From Nocardia wallacei (lineage in GTDB: Bacteria > Actinomycetota > Actinomycetes > Mycobacteriales > Mycobacteriaceae), in assembly GCF_029869545.1 (NCBI RefSeq), contig NZ_JARWQD010000093.1, positions 1 to 41,174 on the forward strand: a DNA stretch of 41,174 nucleotides, read 5' to 3'. The notes under the pieces are model-generated. The model did no database searches, was not told the origin of the DNA, and was given only the letters and a program-made list of their open reading frames with translations. Below, one piece after another: positions 7,338-14,226 of this stretch. The position numbers were made by a program, and so were the translations under genes. How positions within the stretch are numbered: the first letter of the stretch is position 1; the number at the start of each line of letters is the position of its first letter.

Positions 7338-9293
7338 CTACGGTGCGGTGTCCGTGCGGGTCGACGGCAGGAACGGCGTCAGCAGGTTCTCCTCGGTGGA
7401 CGGGCCGAACTGCCAGTCGGCGATCCAGGGGCCGGTGCCCTCGCTGGGGTCGAGCACGCCGCCCTCCAGCCACTGGTAGCGGCCGTCGAGCACGCCCCGG
7501 GCGACCGCCGTATCGGCGTCGTCGGTGTTGTCCCACAGCGCATCGAACAGCCGCTGCACCCGCAGGCGGGCCTGCCGGCAGAACGTGTCGGCCAGCTGCT
7601 CGGCCGCCGCGCCCTCCGGGCCACCCTGCACGCGCAGCGCCTGCGCCCGCACGCACGCCGCCGACATCGCGAACAACTCGGCCCCGATATCGACGACCCG
7701 GCCCAGGAAGCCCTGCCGGTACTCGAGCCTGGCCTGCCAGCGGCCCATCGCGTACATCAGCGACCGCGCCTGCTTGCGCGACATCCGCTCGACGAAGCGC
7801 AAATGCTTTGCCAGCGGGCCGAATTCGGTGTACGTGGCGGGCATCGTGCCGCGGCCGACCGCCAGCTGCGGGAACCACTTGGCATAGAACCCGGTGGCCC
7901 CGACCGCCGCCTTGGCCTTGTCCTTGAACTCGGCCTTCCGATCGACCAGGGCGCCCGCCGCCGTCATATGCGCATCGGCCATCTCCCGGGCGATCAGCAG
8001 CCGCATGATCTCGCTGGAACCCTCGAAGATCCGATTGATGCGCAGGTCGCGCACCAGCTGTTCGGCATTGACGGCGCGTTCGCCGCGGGCCCGCAGCGAG
8101 GCCGCGGTCTCGTAGCCGCGCCCGCCGCGAATCTGCACCAGCTCGTCGGCGATCGCGCAGCTCATCTCCGACGCCCACAGCTTCGCCAGCGCCGCCTCGA
8201 TGCGGATGTCGTTGCGATCCTCGTCGCACATGGTGCCGGACAGATCCAGCGCCGCCTCGAGCGCGAAAGTCGTTGCGGCGATGAAGGACAGCTTCGCGCC
8301 GACGGCCCCGTGCTCGCCGACCGGCCGCCCCCACTGCACGCGGGCGGCGCTCCACTCGCGGCCGATCTTCAACGACCACTTGGCCGCCGCCGTGCACAGC
8401 GCGGGAATGGCCAGCCGACCGGCGTTGAGAGTGGTGAGCGCGATCTTCAGGCCGTCGCCCTCGCGGCCGATCAGGCTGCTCCTGGGCACCCGCACGTTGT
8501 GCATGCGGGTGACGCCGTTCTCGATGCCGCGCAGGCCCATGAAGGCGTTGCGGCGCTCCACCGTGATGCCCGGCGAATCCGCCTCGACCACGAATGCGGA
8601 GATACCGCCGCGGTGCCCCTCGCCGCGCGGCACCCGGGCCATCACGACCAGCAGTTCGGCCACCACACCGTTGGTGGTCCACAGCTTCACGCCGTTGAGC
8701 TCGTAGGCCTCGCCGTCGTCGGTCGGGGTCGCGGTGCTGGCCATGCGGGCAGGGTCGGAGCCCACGTCGGGCTCGGTGAGCAGGAACGCGCTGACGGCGC
8801 CTTTCGCGCAGCGCGGCAGGAACTCCCGCTTCTGCTCCGGGGTACCCGCCAGCTTCAGCGGCTCCGGCACGCCGATCGACTGATGGGCCGACAGCAGCAC
8901 GCCCAGGCTGGGGTGGGCGGAGCCGACGATCATCAGCGCCTTGTTGTAGCCGACCTGCGAAAGTCCCTGTCCGCCATACTCTTCGGGGATCTTGAGGCCG
9001 AAGCAGCCGAGTTCGGCCAGACCCTTGACGTAGTCGACGGGGATCTTCGAGTCGGCCTCGATGACCGCGCCGTCGATGGTCTCGACATACGCGCGCAGCC
9101 GCTTCAGGTAGGCCTCGGTCTTGGCCGCGTCCTCGGCCGAGGGCCGCGGGTAGGGATGGATCAGGTCGAGCCGGAATCGACCGAGGAACATCTCCTTCGC
9201 GAATGACGGTTTGGCCCAGGTGGTTTCCCGAGATTCTTCGACGAGTGCGCGGGCCTGTTCTTCGGTGGCGTCGACTTTCGCGGTGGTCGTCAT
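7338..9293 (-). CDS. fadE10: Acyl-CoA dehydrogenase, FadE10 type
   Basis: The 651-residue protein has an N-terminal extension, the acyl-CoA dehydrogenase core (about residues 60-440) and a C-terminal helical domain (about 450-620) as in very-long-chain enzymes. Visible core motifs are LLTEPDVGSDPA (FAD/substrate), LWTTNGV, QIRGGRGYE and RIFEGSSEIMR, whose first Glu is at the position of the catalytic base of the family. It should catalyse the FAD-dependent first step of beta-oxidation or a related desaturation. Length and sequence recall mycobacterial FadE10 (650 residues). ATG at 9293 has GGAGG 6 bases upstream; the ATG at 9305 contains that site and is not used. A CRP-like operator lies just upstream. 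Confidence 0.93.
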   Translation of the reverse strand: MTTTAKVDATEEQARALVEESRETTWAKPSFAKEMFLGRFRLDLIHPYPRPSAEDAAKTEAYLKRLRAYVETIDGAVIEADSKIPVDYVKGLAELGCFGLKIPEEYGGQGLSQVGYNKALMIVGSAHPSLGVLLSAHQSIGVPEPLKLAGTPEQKREFLPRCAKGAVSAFLLTEPDVGSDPARMASTATPTDDGEAYELNGVKLWTTNGVVAELLVVMARVPRGEGHRGGISAFVVEADSPGITVERRNAFMGLRGIENGVTRMHNVRVPRSSLIGREGDGLKIALTTLNAGRLAIPALCTAAAKWSLKIGREWSAARVQWGRPVGEHGAVGAKLSFIAATTFALEAALDLSGTMCDEDRNDIRIEAALAKLWASEMSCAIADELVQIRGGRGYETAASLRARGERAVNAEQLVRDLRINRIFEGSSEIMRLLIAREMADAHMTAAGALVDRKAEFKDKAKAAVGATGFYAKWFPQLAVGRGTMPATYTEFGPLAKHLRFVERMSRKQARSLMYAMGRWQARLEYRQGFLGRVVDIGAELFAMSAACVRAQALRVQGGPEGAAAEQLADTFCRQARLRVQRLFDALWDNTDDADTAVARGVLDGRYQWLEGGVLDPSEGTGPWIADWQFGPSTEENLLTPFLPSTRTDTAP

Positions 9294-9304
9294 GATGTCC
9301 TCCA

Positions 9305-9335
9305 TCGGACGTGATCAGAATCACATCCGAGTGTA
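9305..9335 (-). promoter_or_regulatory. CRP/GlxR-type operator and -10 element of fadE10
   Basis: CGTGATCAGAATCACA at 9310-9325 matches the CRP consensus TGTGA-N6-TCACA with one mismatch and lies inside a larger near-palindrome (9305-9330, 10 of 11 arm bases). On the minus strand TACACT at 9335-9330 fits a -10 element, which would put the transcription start at about the edge of the site. A protein bound there would be expected to repress. Confidence 0.7.
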
Positions 9336-9501
9336 GGAAATTTTGTTACTCGCCGGTAGGTCTGGCGGGCGACAGATCTGCACCGAAATCCGGATGATCT
9401 TGTCGCGCCGCGATTGTCGACTTGACAGCGGCGGTCCGGATGTGGGGTGCTGGCCTGGGGCTCGGGTGACGGAGGATCGGGTTCTCTTCGGAGGAATAGG
9501 G

Positions 9502-10893
9502 ATGCTGTTGCGGCCAGGGCAGGTGTTCGCGGGCTACACGATCGTCCGTGTGCTGGGCGCGGGCGGGATGGGCGCGGTGTATCTCGCCACCGATCCGGAG
9601 CTGCCGCGACAGGTGGCGTTGAAGGTGCTCGACGAGCGGCTGGGCGCGAATCCGCGCTATCGCAGCCTGTTTCGGCGCGAGGCCGAGATCGCCTGCCGCC
9701 TGGATCACCCGAACGTGGTCTCGGTGTTCAACCGCGGCGAGGAGGGCGACGCGCTGTGGATCGCGATGCAGTACGTGGCGGGTACCGATGCCGGGGAGCT
9801 GGTCCGCGCCACACCGTCGGGCCTGCCGCCGCAGCGTGCCGCGCACATCGTGTGCGAGGCCGCGCGCGGGCTGCAGCACGCCCACGACCAGAACATGCTG
9901 CACCGGGATGTGAAGCCGTCGAACCTGCTGGTGGCGGCCGGTGACGGCGACCGCGACCGGGTCCTGGTCGTAGATTTCGGGCTGGCCCGCACCGCCGACG
10001 GGGAGGCCACCGTGACCGAAACCGGTTGGCTGGACTGCACACCCGCGTACGCGGCGCCGGAGGTCCTCGCCGGGCGTCCCGTCGATCGCCGGGCGGATAT
10101 CTACTCGCTCGGTGCGACCCTGCTCGCGCTGCTCACCGGGACGAATCCCGGCGGCCGCTCGCCGCGGCCCGCCGCCGAGCCCACGCAACCCGACGACGAG
10201 ACGCTCGCGCCCACGCGGACCCAGCCGGAACTACCGGCGGCCCTGGATGCCGTGATCGCGCGTGCCATGGCCGACCAGCCGGAGCAGCGCTATCAGAGCT
10301 GCGCCGAATTCGGGCAGGCCGTCGCGGAGGCGGTGCGCGAGAGCGAATCCCCCACGCGCCGTGCGTTTCTGCCCGCTGTCCTGCGCGGCGGCGGGCGTCC
10401 GGGAAGAGGTGGCGTGCGTCCGCTCGCCGTCGCCACCGCGCTCGCGGTCGTCGTCGCGGCCGCCGTCGTCGCGGTCACCCTGCTCCCCGAGGAGTCCGAA
10501 ACCCGCAGTGCGCCACCGCCACAGCCGAAGCCACCGGCGACGACCAAGCACTGCTACTGGACCACCCGGGTGCCGGTCGGCAATGACAGCTACATCGAAT
10601 TACCCAGTGGTGCAGACGGTCACGACGAGGCGAAGTGTGTGCTCACGGGCGGTGATCGCGGCGACGCGGTCCTCGCGGTACAGCGAGCGCTGCGGCTGTG
10701 CCACCACATTCCGCTGGAGACCGACGGCCGGTACGGCGATGCGGTGCGCGGCGCGATCCAGCATCGGCAGACCGAGACCGGTGCCCGGGTCGACGGCCTC
10801 TACGGGCCGGAGACCCGTGCGAAGAGTCTGCGGTGGCCCGTATTCCGTTCCCCGGATAACACATTCGCCGATCGCTGCGTTCCGGCGCCCTGA
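9502..10893 (+). CDS. Transmembrane Ser/Thr protein kinase with peptidoglycan-binding ectodomain
   Basis: The 463-residue protein has a complete Hanks-type kinase domain (about 10-280): glycine loop GAGGMG (19-24), ATP-binding K41, catalytic HRDVKPSN (134-141), DFG (158-160) and APE (185-187) after an activation loop with several Thr residues. A Pro/Arg-rich juxtamembrane part leads to one membrane helix (about 307-328). Outside the cell there is a Pro-rich linker and a domain with the pattern of PG_binding_1 (about 378-440: DRGDAVLAVQRAL, DGRYGDAVRGAI, DGLYGPET), with cysteines at 351, 379, 400 and 459 that could form disulfides. It should sense cell-wall material and phosphorylate cytoplasmic targets. 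ATG at 9502 follows GGAGG. A perfect -35 TTGACA lies at 9422-9427 without a good -10. Confidence 0.92.
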   Translation: MLLRPGQVFAGYTIVRVLGAGGMGAVYLATDPELPRQVALKVLDERLGANPRYRSLFRREAEIACRLDHPNVVSVFNRGEEGDALWIAMQYVAGTDAGELVRATPSGLPPQRAAHIVCEAARGLQHAHDQNMLHRDVKPSNLLVAAGDGDRDRVLVVDFGLARTADGEATVTETGWLDCTPAYAAPEVLAGRPVDRRADIYSLGATLLALLTGTNPGGRSPRPAAEPTQPDDETLAPTRTQPELPAALDAVIARAMADQPEQRYQSCAEFGQAVAEAVRESESPTRRAFLPAVLRGGGRPGRGGVRPLAVATALAVVVAAAVVAVTLLPEESETRSAPPPQPKPPATTKHCYWTTRVPVGNDSYIELPSGADGHDEAKCVLTGGDRGDAVLAVQRALRLCHHIPLETDGRYGDAVRGAIQHRQTETGARVDGLYGPETRAKSLRWPVFRSPDNTFADRCVPAP

Positions 10894-10905
10894 CGCCGTG
10901 CCGGG

Positions 10906-12093
10906 TCATGTGCTGACGCTGCGGAGGTACCTGCCGAAGTGCGGCACGGTGAACCCGATCGTTCCGCGCTCCGCCGAGTAGATCAGGCCCTTCTTGATCA
11001 GCCCGTCGCGCGCCGGGGACAGCGACGCGGGCTTGCGGCCCAGCTCCTTGGCGACCGTGGCGGTGGCCACGGGACCGTCGTCGCCGGACAGATCGGCCAT
11101 GGCGCGCATGTACTCTCGCTCGGCCGGGGTGGCGCGTTCGTAGCGGGAACCGAAGAAGCCGACCGCGAGCTCCTCCTCGGCGGCCGGGGCGGCCAGCTCC
11201 ACGTCCTCCGCGCCGATCGGGCTCTGCGCCGCGGCATCCCAGGTGGCCTTCCCGTAGGCCTGCACGAAGTACGGATAGCCATCGGCCTTGCGGTACAGCA
11301 CATCCAGGGCCGCCTCGGTGAACTTGACCTGCTCGCGCTCGGCCGGCGCGATGAGGGCCAGATCGGCGGATTCGCGGTCCAGCCGGTCGATGCGGTGGTA
11401 TCCGAACAGCCGCTCCGAGTAGCTCTTCTGCGCCGACAGCACCGCGGGCAGATGCGGCAGCCCCGCCCCGACCACGATCAAAGGCGTTGCCTCCTGGCTC
11501 AGTTCGTGGCAGGCGCCGCAGATGGCGGAGATGTCGGCGGGCCCCAGATCCTGCATCTCGTCGATGAAGATCGCGATGCCGACGCCGATGTCGTGGGCCA
11601 GCTGCCCGGCCTCCATCAGCAACTCGACGAGATCGATCTCGATATCGCCGGAGTCCGCGCGGCCGGTGACGGCCGGGACGTCGATGCCCGGCTGCCAGCG
11701 GTCGCGCATGCCCTTGTCGGCCGTGGCGCGCAGCGCGAAAGCCTTGAGGATGCCCAGGAAGTCGTCGACCATCTCCGGATTGCGGTGTGCCACGGCGATC
11801 TGCCGTACCGCCATGTGCAGCGCGGAGGCCAGCGGGCGGCGCAGTTCCTGGTCGGGCCGCGCCTCCATCTTGCCGGTGCCCCAGCCGCGCGAGCGGGCGG
11901 TGGAGCGAAGCTGGTTGAGCAGCACGGTCTTTCCCACCCCGCGCAGGCCGGTCAGCATCACGCTGCGCTCGGGGCGGCCGCGCGAGACGCGTTCGAGCAC
12001 GATGTCGAAGGCGTCGAGCTGCTTGGCGCGACCGGCGAGCTCGGGCGGCCGCTGTCCGGCACCGGGGGCATACGGATTCCGCACGGGGTCCAT
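10906..12093 (-). CDS. AAA+ family ATPase (Orc1/Cdc6-like P-loop protein)
   Basis: The 395-residue protein has Walker A GLRGVGKT (49-56), Walker B IAIFIDEMQD (173-182), a sensor-like region VVGAGLP and a C-terminal winged-helix-like part (about 325-395), the layout of the AAA_16/Orc1-like ATPases. It contains no membrane segment. Such proteins in actinobacteria are usually annotated only as ATP-binding proteins; the partner is unknown, with DNA or protein-complex remodelling as a general expectation. I chose ATG at 12093 because the upstream codons do not look coding; TACGGT 8 bases before it suggests a leaderless transcript. Its stop lies only 12 bases from the end of the convergent kinase gene, leaving no room for a separate terminator. 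Confidence 0.85.
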   Translation of the reverse strand: MDPVRNPYAPGAGQRPPELAGRAKQLDAFDIVLERVSRGRPERSVMLTGLRGVGKTVLLNQLRSTARSRGWGTGKMEARPDQELRRPLASALHMAVRQIAVAHRNPEMVDDFLGILKAFALRATADKGMRDRWQPGIDVPAVTGRADSGDIEIDLVELLMEAGQLAHDIGVGIAIFIDEMQDLGPADISAICGACHELSQEATPLIVVGAGLPHLPAVLSAQKSYSERLFGYHRIDRLDRESADLALIAPAEREQVKFTEAALDVLYRKADGYPYFVQAYGKATWDAAAQSPIGAEDVELAAPAAEEELAVGFFGSRYERATPAEREYMRAMADLSGDDGPVATATVAKELGRKPASLSPARDGLIKKGLIYSAERGTIGFTVPHFGRYLRSVST

Positions 12094-12245
12094 GCCCGTA
12101 CACCGTAGCCCGTTGTGACCGAATTCTGGGGACATCTACCGAATGCCCTAGAAACAGCTATCGTTCGGCATCGAGATCCGGCGCGGTGCCCGACTCTTTA
12201 CGCTTGTCTTGTTCGAGCAGCGGTTCCCAGCGCAGGGAGAGGGTC

Positions 12246-12506
12246 ATGTCGGAGGAGTCCATACCCACTGTCGCCGAGGTGGTCGAGTCCTGGAACGTGC
12301 CGGAGAACGCTCCGGTCGCGGCGCAGATCCGCAACAACATCCTGGTGGCGATCGAGCGCGGTTACGACGATCCGCAGCTGGTCGCCGATCTGGCCGTCGG
12401 TCCGCTGGTGATGGCGCTGGGAGAACTCGAGATCGGGCTGGCCGACGCCCGGCGGCGGATCGCCGAACTGGAGCAGGCGCTCGACGCGCGCCGTCCACCC
12501 CGGTAA
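12246..12506 (+). CDS. Small acidic helical hypothetical protein
   Basis: The 86-residue product is soluble and acidic, with a likely C-terminal coiled coil (about residues 55-82: LGELEIGLADARRRIAELEQ). The N-terminal part contains VESWNVPENAPVAAQIRNNI, which I cannot place in a family. ATG at 12246 is preceded by a purine-rich AGGGAGAGGG. It is divergent from the AAA ATPase and not in an operon with the next gene, which has its own promoter. Coding bias is strong, so the gene is probably real, function unknown. Confidence 0.7.
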   Translation: MSEESIPTVAEVVESWNVPENAPVAAQIRNNILVAIERGYDDPQLVADLAVGPLVMALGELEIGLADARRRIAELEQALDARRPPR

Positions 12507-12638
12507 CGCCGCCGCTTCTCGGTTCGATAACACCGTTGTCCGAGTCGATACCGCGCCGTGACCAAAGGGCGCGAGCACGCGAAATCGCGCGCCGTCCTGG
12601 GGATTTGTGGACGGATATCAACACGCGGCCGTGTGGGG

Positions 12639-12667
12639 TGGACAACACAGCCGGGTAGTCGTAATCT
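12639..12667 (+). promoter_or_regulatory. Sigma-A-type promoter of the NlpC/P60 gene
   Basis: TGGACA (12639-12644), a 17-base spacer and TAATCT (12662-12667) would start RNA near 12674, which is where the riboswitch begins. Confidence 0.6.
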
Positions 12668-12673
12668 CTTCGT

Positions 12674-12880
12674 GACCGATGGAGTCAGTCGCTTCGCAGG
12701 CGAGGCGGCCCATCGAGTCACCGCCTAATCGGAGGTCGGGCGGGCAGCCCGATCGCCGAGCCGGGGACCCATGTTTGTGGGGTGAATCCCCTTCGGCCAC
12801 ACGGCCGGTGGGGTAGGGCCGATCTTCCCGGCCCGAACCCGTCAGCTAACCCGGTCGGCGGTGGGCAGGAAGAAACAGGA
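12674..12880 (+). promoter_or_regulatory. c-di-AMP (ydaO/yuaA) riboswitch
   Basis: The leader carries the conserved blocks of this riboswitch in order: CGCCTAATCGGAGG (12722-12735), GCCGAGCCGGGGACCC (12755-12770), GGGGTGAATCC (about 12779-12788), GGGTAGGGCC (about 12811-12820) and CCGAACCCGTCAGCTAACC (12833-12851), followed by the purine-rich ribosome binding region. In actinobacteria this element commonly precedes NlpC/P60 and Rpf cell-wall hydrolase genes and turns expression down when c-di-AMP is bound. Its boundaries are approximate. Confidence 0.9.
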
Positions 12881-12891
12881 GACTCAGCTCG

Positions 12892-13560
12892 GTGGGTAAA
12901 CACAGCTTGCAACGGGAATCTCGGCTCCCGAATTCCGTGAAGGGTGCGCTGGTTTTCGGCGCCGTCGCCGCTTCCACTGGCGCCATGCCGGCCATCTCGG
13001 CACAGGCAGCCACCATCAACGTCCCCGGCTTCGGCAACTTCGACGTGCCGGTCGGCCCGGAGTTCGACCAGCAGGTCGCCCAGGCCAACCAGGCCCTCGC
13101 CGACCACGCCGACCAGATCAAGGGTGCCCAGCAGGCCCTGGCGCCGCAGGCGATGCCCGGTCCGGCGGCCCCCGGTGCCGCCCCGGCGATGCCCGGCTTC
13201 ATGCAGCAGCAGGTCACTCCGGCGGGCGAGGCGCTCGACGCCGCCAAGACCAAGATCGGCGCCCAGTACGTCTGGGGTGGCAACGGCCCGAACGGGTTCG
13301 ACTGCTCCGGCCTGGTGAAGTGGGCCTACAAGCAGGTCGGCATCGACCTCCCGCGCACCAGCTTCGAGCAGTCGCACGTCGGCAAGCCGGTCGCCTACCA
13401 GGACCTGCAGCCCGGCGACCTGATCATCCAGAACGGCGGGGGCCACGTGGCCATGTACGCCGGCGACGGTCAGATCCTGCACGCGCCCCAGGCCGGTGAC
13501 CCGGTCGAGTACGCGCACCTGGATCCCGACTCGATCGTCACCGCCCGCCGGGTCGGCTAG
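12892..13560 (+). CDS. Secreted NlpC/P60 peptidoglycan endopeptidase
   Basis: The 222-residue precursor has a signal sequence with a hydrophobic core at about 17-35 and likely cleavage after AQA (38-40). A Gln/Ala/Pro-rich spacer (about 60-110) follows, then a C-terminal NlpC/P60 domain (about 112-222). The catalytic Cys is C138 in FDCSGLV, with H185 in GGHVAMY and a third polar residue at H197, so the enzyme should be active and cleave within peptidoglycan stem peptides. GTG at 12892 starts after AGGAGA. Expression is expected to be controlled by the c-di-AMP riboswitch directly upstream. Confidence 0.94.
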   Translation: MGKHSLQRESRLPNSVKGALVFGAVAASTGAMPAISAQAATINVPGFGNFDVPVGPEFDQQVAQANQALADHADQIKGAQQALAPQAMPGPAAPGAAPAMPGFMQQQVTPAGEALDAAKTKIGAQYVWGGNGPNGFDCSGLVKWAYKQVGIDLPRTSFEQSHVGKPVAYQDLQPGDLIIQNGGGHVAMYAGDGQILHAPQAGDPVEYAHLDPDSIVTARRVG

Positions 13561-13594
13561 TTCCGTTCCGCTCGGCGCGTAATCTTCTGGACGT

Positions 13595-14002
13595 ATGCGC
13601 GGAGAGACGGATCGGCAACGGTCACAGCCCGGTACGGCCCGGGTCGACTCCTGGGTGTGGGCTGTGCGATTGTTCAAGACCCGATCGGCGGCCGCGACCG
13701 CCTGTCGGGGTGGGCATGTCCGCGTCAACGGCGTCGCGGTCAAACCCGCACATCAGATCAAGCCCGGCGACGAGGTCCGCGTCCGTGTCAACGGAGTCGA
13801 GCGCATCGTCGTCGTGGAGCGCATCATCCTCAAGCGCGTGGGCGCGGCGATCGCGGCCCAGTGCCTGATCGATAAGTCTCCGCCGCCCCCTGCCCCTGAA
13901 ATTCTCGCGTCCATGCCCCGCCGCGATCGCGGCAGCGGGCGCCCGACCAAACGCGAACGGCGCGAAACGGACCGGCTCCTCGGACGTGACGGCGCCACGT
14001 GA
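13595..14002 (+). CDS. S4-domain RNA-binding protein, Hsp15/HslR family
   Basis: The 135-residue basic protein has an S4 RNA-binding domain at about 16-75 (RVDSWVWAVRLFKTRSAAATAC..GHVRVNG, KPAHQIKPGDEV in parts) and a basic Pro-rich tail with RPTKRERRETDRL, as in Hsp15, which binds stalled 50S subunits carrying nascent chains. ATG at 13595 lacks a ribosome site, but TAATCT at 13580-13585 is placed correctly for a transcript starting at or just before the ATG. It follows the NlpC gene by 34 bases but seems to have its own promoter. Confidence 0.88.
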   Translation: MRGETDRQRSQPGTARVDSWVWAVRLFKTRSAAATACRGGHVRVNGVAVKPAHQIKPGDEVRVRVNGVERIVVVERIILKRVGAAIAAQCLIDKSPPPPAPEILASMPRRDRGSGRPTKRERRETDRLLGRDGAT

Positions 14003-14169
14003 TTGTGTGCAGCGCGCAGCGATGCCTCGCCCGCTCGGGGGCAGATGGGGTCATGGGCGCGCTTGGCCGGGTAAGGCGTTCGTCGGTGGGTGCAAAACCG
14101 GCTCGACGCGCTGCGAGTCGACAATAACCCGACATTTGCTATCGGTGGAAGGTTTTCGCCGGAATTGCG

Positions 14170-14184
14170 CCAACTCGCAGTTGG
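14170..14184. terminator. Short hairpin between the S4 gene and the AT-KR gene
   Basis: CCAACT and AGTTGG around a 3-base loop, in the 224-base gap between convergent genes. The stem is short; nothing else stands out in the gap. Confidence 0.3.
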
Positions 14185-14226
14185 TTACGTCGCCACCTCG
14201 GTGAATCTCGCGGCGGCTCCCCGGGC

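Noticed and set aside
7803..9206. Long plus-strand frame across the fadE10 gene
   Set aside because: It is the antisense shadow of a clear acyl-CoA dehydrogenase; its residue composition (His, Arg, Gly, Gln rich) is typical of such shadows in G/C-rich DNA.
9422..9450. Perfect TTGACA upstream of the kinase gene as a full promoter
   Set aside because: No acceptable -10 sequence at 16-19 bases, so only the -35 resemblance is mentioned.
10643..12103. Second long minus-strand frame over the AAA ATPase
   Set aside because: Arg- and Ala-rich shadow frame without motifs; the ATPase frame has Walker A and B.
14060..14140. Possible tRNA-like fold with a stem TCGAC/GTCGA
   Set aside because: No acceptor stem, T-loop or anticodon arrangement could be formed.
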